From the NCBI GenBank assembly GCA_021806345.1, contig JAJZXP010000386.1, positions 1-7,934 of the forward strand: a stretch of DNA of 7,934 bases, given 5' to 3'. Of this stretch, positions 6,141 through 7,934 are shown one piece after another. Positions within the stretch are counted from its first letter, which is position 1, and each line of letters starts with the position of its first letter. The DNA is from Thermoplasmata archaeon. GTDB taxonomy: Archaea; Thermoplasmatota; Thermoplasmata; Thermoplasmatales; Thermoplasmataceae. A model generated the notes under the pieces. That model was given only the letters and a program-made list of their open reading frames with translations, was not told where the DNA came from and ran no database searches. The position numbers and the translations under genes are program-made.

Positions 6141-7079
6141 ATGACCGATCCTCTAGAGAAAATCCAGGATGAGGGGTTACGCCATTCTCTGCGGATGATC
6201 AGAGAACTAATGGGATCAATGGAAAGAAGCAGGGATCTGCAAGATAGAATTCCTGGCTTTAAGACGCAAAAAGGGATATATAAACCGCAAAATTCGAACT
6301 ATGCGCTCTGGGTTAGGCAGACTAGCCGGGGCATCTACCCAGATCAGGATGTTACAAATCTGCCCGATGGTTCCTGGCTTTATAGGTATACCCCCGAAGC
6401 TAAAAATGGCAAAACAGATATGTCGCTCAGTACAAACAATGCGTTGCTTAACTCAATGGATGACAGAGTGCCGGTTGGGGTATTCATACAGAAGAAGCTA
6501 CCAGGCTCGGACAGGACGTATGAAGTAATGGGATTAGCGTACGTGGAGGAATACGATGGAAAACACTTTGTAATGCATGGAGAACCAATAGAAATAGAGA
6601 ACCGGCCTATGGCAAAAAGCTCAATAACGCCATTCCAGCCCTTCGAGACATATCGGGAAAAAATCTCAGAATCCACGACCTCAATAAGGCAAAGAGCATT
6701 CCAGACAGCTGTCAGGAGAGTATATCGTGAAAAATGCAGCTTATGCGAAATAGGATTCAAGTTTCACGGAGAGCCCATAGGCCTTGAAGCAGCACATATA
6801 ATCCCAGTTTCTGATCGAGGAACATCCATAGATATTAGAAATGGAATATTGCTCTGCAGAAATCACCACATCTTGTTTGACAGCTACCTCTGGACCTTCG
6901 ATGAGGATTTCAGGGTTAGAGTATCGTCCGATAGAGTATTCAGGGAATCAGCTGCCAATAATCATGTCCTGAAGGCAGAAGGGCATAAACTTGTCAATCT
7001 GCCCGCAGAGGATTATGATCTCCCTGCTGTGAAGGCCATAGATTACCGCCTCGGCCTATTTGAAAAGAACAATCCTTGA
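6141..7079 (+). CDS. SRA-like/HNH modification-dependent restriction endonuclease
   Basis: The 312-residue protein has an N-terminal helical lead (1-35), an SRA-like domain (about 40-155) and a C-terminal HNH nuclease (about 185-255). In the SRA-like part, LPDGSWLYRY (74-83), NNALLNSMDDRVPVGVF (99-115) and YEVMGLAYVEEYDG parallel the order of SRA domains, which flip out 5-methyl- or hydroxymethylcytosine. The HNH part has C199-SL-C202, AAHIIP (H219) and NGILLCRNHHILFD (N234, H242/H243), matching the HNH_2 type. SRA-HNH proteins such as ScoMcrA and TagI are type IV restriction enzymes that cut methylated invading DNA. The gene stands alone under its own promoter between decayed stretches, with no methyltransferase partner, which fits that role. 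All catalytic residues look intact. The HNH call is firm; the SRA relationship is by pattern, and the recognised modification is unknown. Confidence 0.88.
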   Translation: MTDPLEKIQDEGLRHSLRMIRELMGSMERSRDLQDRIPGFKTQKGIYKPQNSNYALWVRQTSRGIYPDQDVTNLPDGSWLYRYTPEAKNGKTDMSLSTNNALLNSMDDRVPVGVFIQKKLPGSDRTYEVMGLAYVEEYDGKHFVMHGEPIEIENRPMAKSSITPFQPFETYREKISESTTSIRQRAFQTAVRRVYREKCSLCEIGFKFHGEPIGLEAAHIIPVSDRGTSIDIRNGILLCRNHHILFDSYLWTFDEDFRVRVSSDRVFRESAANNHVLKAEGHKLVNLPAEDYDLPAVKAIDYRLGLFEKNNP

Positions 7080-7255
7080 AACCTTAACCACGTACCCTTA
7101 GGCTAATTTAACCTCAATGTCCCGTGTTCCCTTTGTGGTGAGTTCAGAGAATTTATGGAAAGATTGTCTTTTACTCTAACAGATGATTTATTCCGGCTCC
7201 CTGCAGCGCGATCCGCGATAATTAGTTTTATCCAGATTTGAAAAAGAACAGTTAT
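7080..7255. other. intergenic DNA with a possible coding scrap
   Basis: On the plus strand 7107-7241 is open for 44 codons after a TAA. It reads VPCSLCGEFREFMERL followed by LTDDLFRLPAARSAII and ends at TGA. The C-x2-C pair and the composition suggest a fragment of a real protein, but there is no start codon before the Met in the middle. I cannot assign a family. No terminator for the nuclease gene is obvious. Confidence 0.3.
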
Positions 7256-7608
7256 CTATTTCTTTTGCCTCCTTTCTAGATATTCTATGACATCATTAAC
7301 ACTCTGAAATCAACTTTATCAAGAAAAGAGATATGAAATTGTTAGTCTGATTGGCTTTTGCAAAATCCGCTTCAGAAAGGTACCTTACCCAGGAGTTCTT
7401 GTTTCCTTTCCCCCTGTACCTAAATATAAGATGAGGTCTTAACCGCCAAGAAGGCACACTAAATTGCAATGATGATGTGCAAAATAATGTACCTATCAAT
7501 ATCGGAGATAAGTTATTTCGTCTCTTGTTATGGGCGAAATTTTTATTCTATTTACAAAAACCGCTTTTTTCCTCTATGAGCAGTTAATTCGTGAACAAAA
7601 ATCCTCAT
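7256..7608 (-). pseudogene. multiply frameshifted small gene, family unrecognised
   Basis: On the minus strand an ATG at 7608, 22 bases from the TATA-like box at 7625-7635, opens MRIFVHELTAHRGKKRFL and meets a stop. A neighbouring frame then continues VNRIKISPITRDEITYLRY before another stop. Further along, RLRPHLIFRYRGKGNKNSW and VRYLSEADFAKANQTNNF are open (within 7296-7499). A last shift gives NDVIEYLERRQKK ending at TAG (7256-7258). Joined together these would make a basic protein of roughly 115 residues. The ordered, protein-like pieces and the promoter spacing suggest one decayed gene, but joining them is my inference. The TTG-started 67-codon frame alone is the minimal alternative. Confidence 0.35.
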
Positions 7609-7624
7609 GCAAAAGGCAAAAAGA

Positions 7625-7635
7625 TTTATATTTAT
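7625..7635. promoter_or_regulatory. near-symmetric TATA-like box, possibly two-way
   Basis: TTTATATTTAT reads as ATAAATATAAA on the other strand. It is about 24 bases before an ATG on the plus strand (7654) and about 22 bases before an ATG on the minus strand (7608). Both fit leaderless starts, so this may drive the actin-side reading frames and formerly the decayed minus-strand gene. Confidence 0.5.
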
Positions 7636-7653
7636 GTAGCTAATAGATGAGGT

Positions 7654-7728
7654 ATGTGCGACTGGCATCGGATCACTAGATTATCTAATGATGCGATATT
7701 GAACATTGATAGCCATGGAATGCAGTGA
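7654..7728 (+). CDS. micro-ORF 1 upstream of the actin-like gene (24 aa)
   Basis: This frame begins with an ATG exactly where a leaderless transcript from the 7625-7635 box would start. It encodes MCDWHRITRLSNDAILNIDS plus HGMQ and stops at TGA. The stop overlaps a GTG that opens the next frame (GTGA). It may be a genuine short peptide or leader, or the 5' half of one gene of about 68 codons whose reading frame is broken by a single-base shift near 7717-7725. I recognise no family. Confidence 0.35.
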   Translation: MCDWHRITRLSNDAILNIDSHGMQ

Positions 7729-7859
7729 GGGAGATAGCCACGACCGATTCTTTGTACAGAAAAATTTGCACACTCGCTCAACGGAAACCAGAGTACAGTG
7801 AGATAATGAATGATGAACCAGGGTCGCACGTAAGAGGAAGAAACGTATGGTCTCAGTAG
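7725..7859 (+). CDS. micro-ORF 2 overlapping the actin-like start (44 aa)
   Basis: The frame starts at GTG inside the stop of micro-ORF 1 and encodes VREIATTDSLYRKICTLAQR, then KPEYSEIMNDEPGSHVRGRN and WSQ. It ends at TAG (7857-7859), 13 bases inside the actin-like gene. The composition is protein-like, mostly helical and mildly basic. The chained overlaps suggest translational coupling into the actin homologue. If joined to micro-ORF 1 by a frameshift it would be a small soluble protein, possibly a partner or regulator of the filament protein. That role is speculation from position only; the sequence resembles nothing I can name. Confidence 0.4.
   Translation: MREIATTDSLYRKICTLAQRKPEYSEIMNDEPGSHVRGRNVWSQ
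7834..7837 (+). promoter_or_regulatory. ribosome binding site of the actin-like gene
   Basis: GAGG lies 9 bases before the ATG at 7847, inside micro-ORF 2. Its presence suggests the actin-like gene is an internal operon gene rather than leaderless. Confidence 0.45.
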
Positions 7860-7934
7860 GTATAGATTTGGGTTATGGAGATACGAAAGTAATCGGTGTA
7901 GACGGACGCAGGGAGAAGTTCCCATCCAGGTGGG
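7847..7934 (+). CDS. archaeal actin-like ATPase, Ta0583/ParM type (5' part only)
   Basis: Only the first 29 codons are in the window; the gene runs off the right edge. Residues 4-15, VGIDLGYGDTKV, are the phosphate-1 loop of the actin/Hsp70/ParM ATPase fold, and VIGVDGRREKFPSRW follows. From memory this is almost the same as the start of Thermoplasma acidophilum Ta0583, a crystallised actin homologue closer to plasmid ParM than to crenactin. Such proteins form ATP-dependent filaments in the cytoplasm and may move DNA or shape cells; the job of Ta0583 is not settled. The ATG at 7847 is preferred because it has a GAGG site and the phosphate loop begins three residues later. The start overlaps micro-ORF 2 by 13 bases. 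Confidence 0.85.
   Translation, partial: MVSVGIDLGYGDTKVIGVDGRREKFPSRW

Noticed and set aside
6380..6760. Minus-strand 126-codon frame and plus-strand frame 6301-6528
   Set aside because: Both lie inside the SRA-HNH gene in other frames and show no family features.
7677..7687. Palindrome TAGATTATCTA within micro-ORF 1
   Set aside because: It is a five-base arm in AT-rich DNA and too short to call an operator without other copies.
7632..7925. Minus-strand open frame of 97 codons at the right edge
   Set aside because: It runs antisense through the actin-like start and the micro-ORFs. The plus-strand actin signature is decisive.

Overview
The window looks like chromosomal DNA of an archaeon, most likely of the Thermoplasmatales or a close relative. 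Five reasons support this. The tRNA-Lys is archaeal in layout and has no encoded CCA. A/T-rich TATA-like boxes lie about 24-28 bases upstream of start codons, which suggests leaderless transcripts. Two internal genes of an operon carry Shine-Dalgarno sites, whereas the promoter-proximal genes do not. AGG, AGA and ATA codons are common. The reading frame at the right edge closely resembles, from memory, the start of Ta0583, the actin-like protein of Thermoplasma acidophilum. No species can be named from sequence alone.

Layout, left to right. Bases 1-338 hold an open but start-less minus-strand frame (possible gene remnant) and the promoter of a tRNA-Lys(CTT) gene (339-412). A perfect 16-bp palindrome (539-554) precedes a small charged protein of unknown function (654-968, plus strand). 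A minus-strand operon runs from 4054 down to 1022. It encodes a family-2 glycosyltransferase with an unusual N-terminal extension, an extended-SDR sugar-nucleotide epimerase/dehydratase coupled by an ATGA overlap, and a two-TM membrane protein whose cytoplasmic C-terminus looks like a HEPN/DUF4145-type domain. Immediately upstream, on the plus strand, lies a broken class I SAM methyltransferase (about 4068-4453).

A VapBC toxin-antitoxin pair (4755-5415) follows, with a leaderless promoter and a direct-repeat candidate operator. About 700 bases of degraded DNA come next (5416-6106), including a minus-strand C-terminal gene fragment. A stand-alone gene at 6141-7079 encodes an SRA-like domain fused to an HNH nuclease, a plausible modification-dependent (type IV, McrA-like) restriction enzyme. 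Another decayed stretch (7080-7608) contains a multiply frameshifted minus-strand gene. The right edge has an apparent two-way promoter (7625-7635), two tiny overlapping reading frames (7654-7728 and 7725-7859), and the first 29 codons of an actin-like ATPase (7847 to the edge).

Functionally this is an accessory region: a short cell-surface glycan operon, two selfish or defence modules (VapBC and the SRA-HNH nuclease), and at least one clear pseudogene with several probable gene remnants between them. The best candidates for something new are the membrane-anchored HEPN-like protein tied to the glycan operon, the SRA-HNH protein, and the coupled micro-ORFs leading into the actin homologue.
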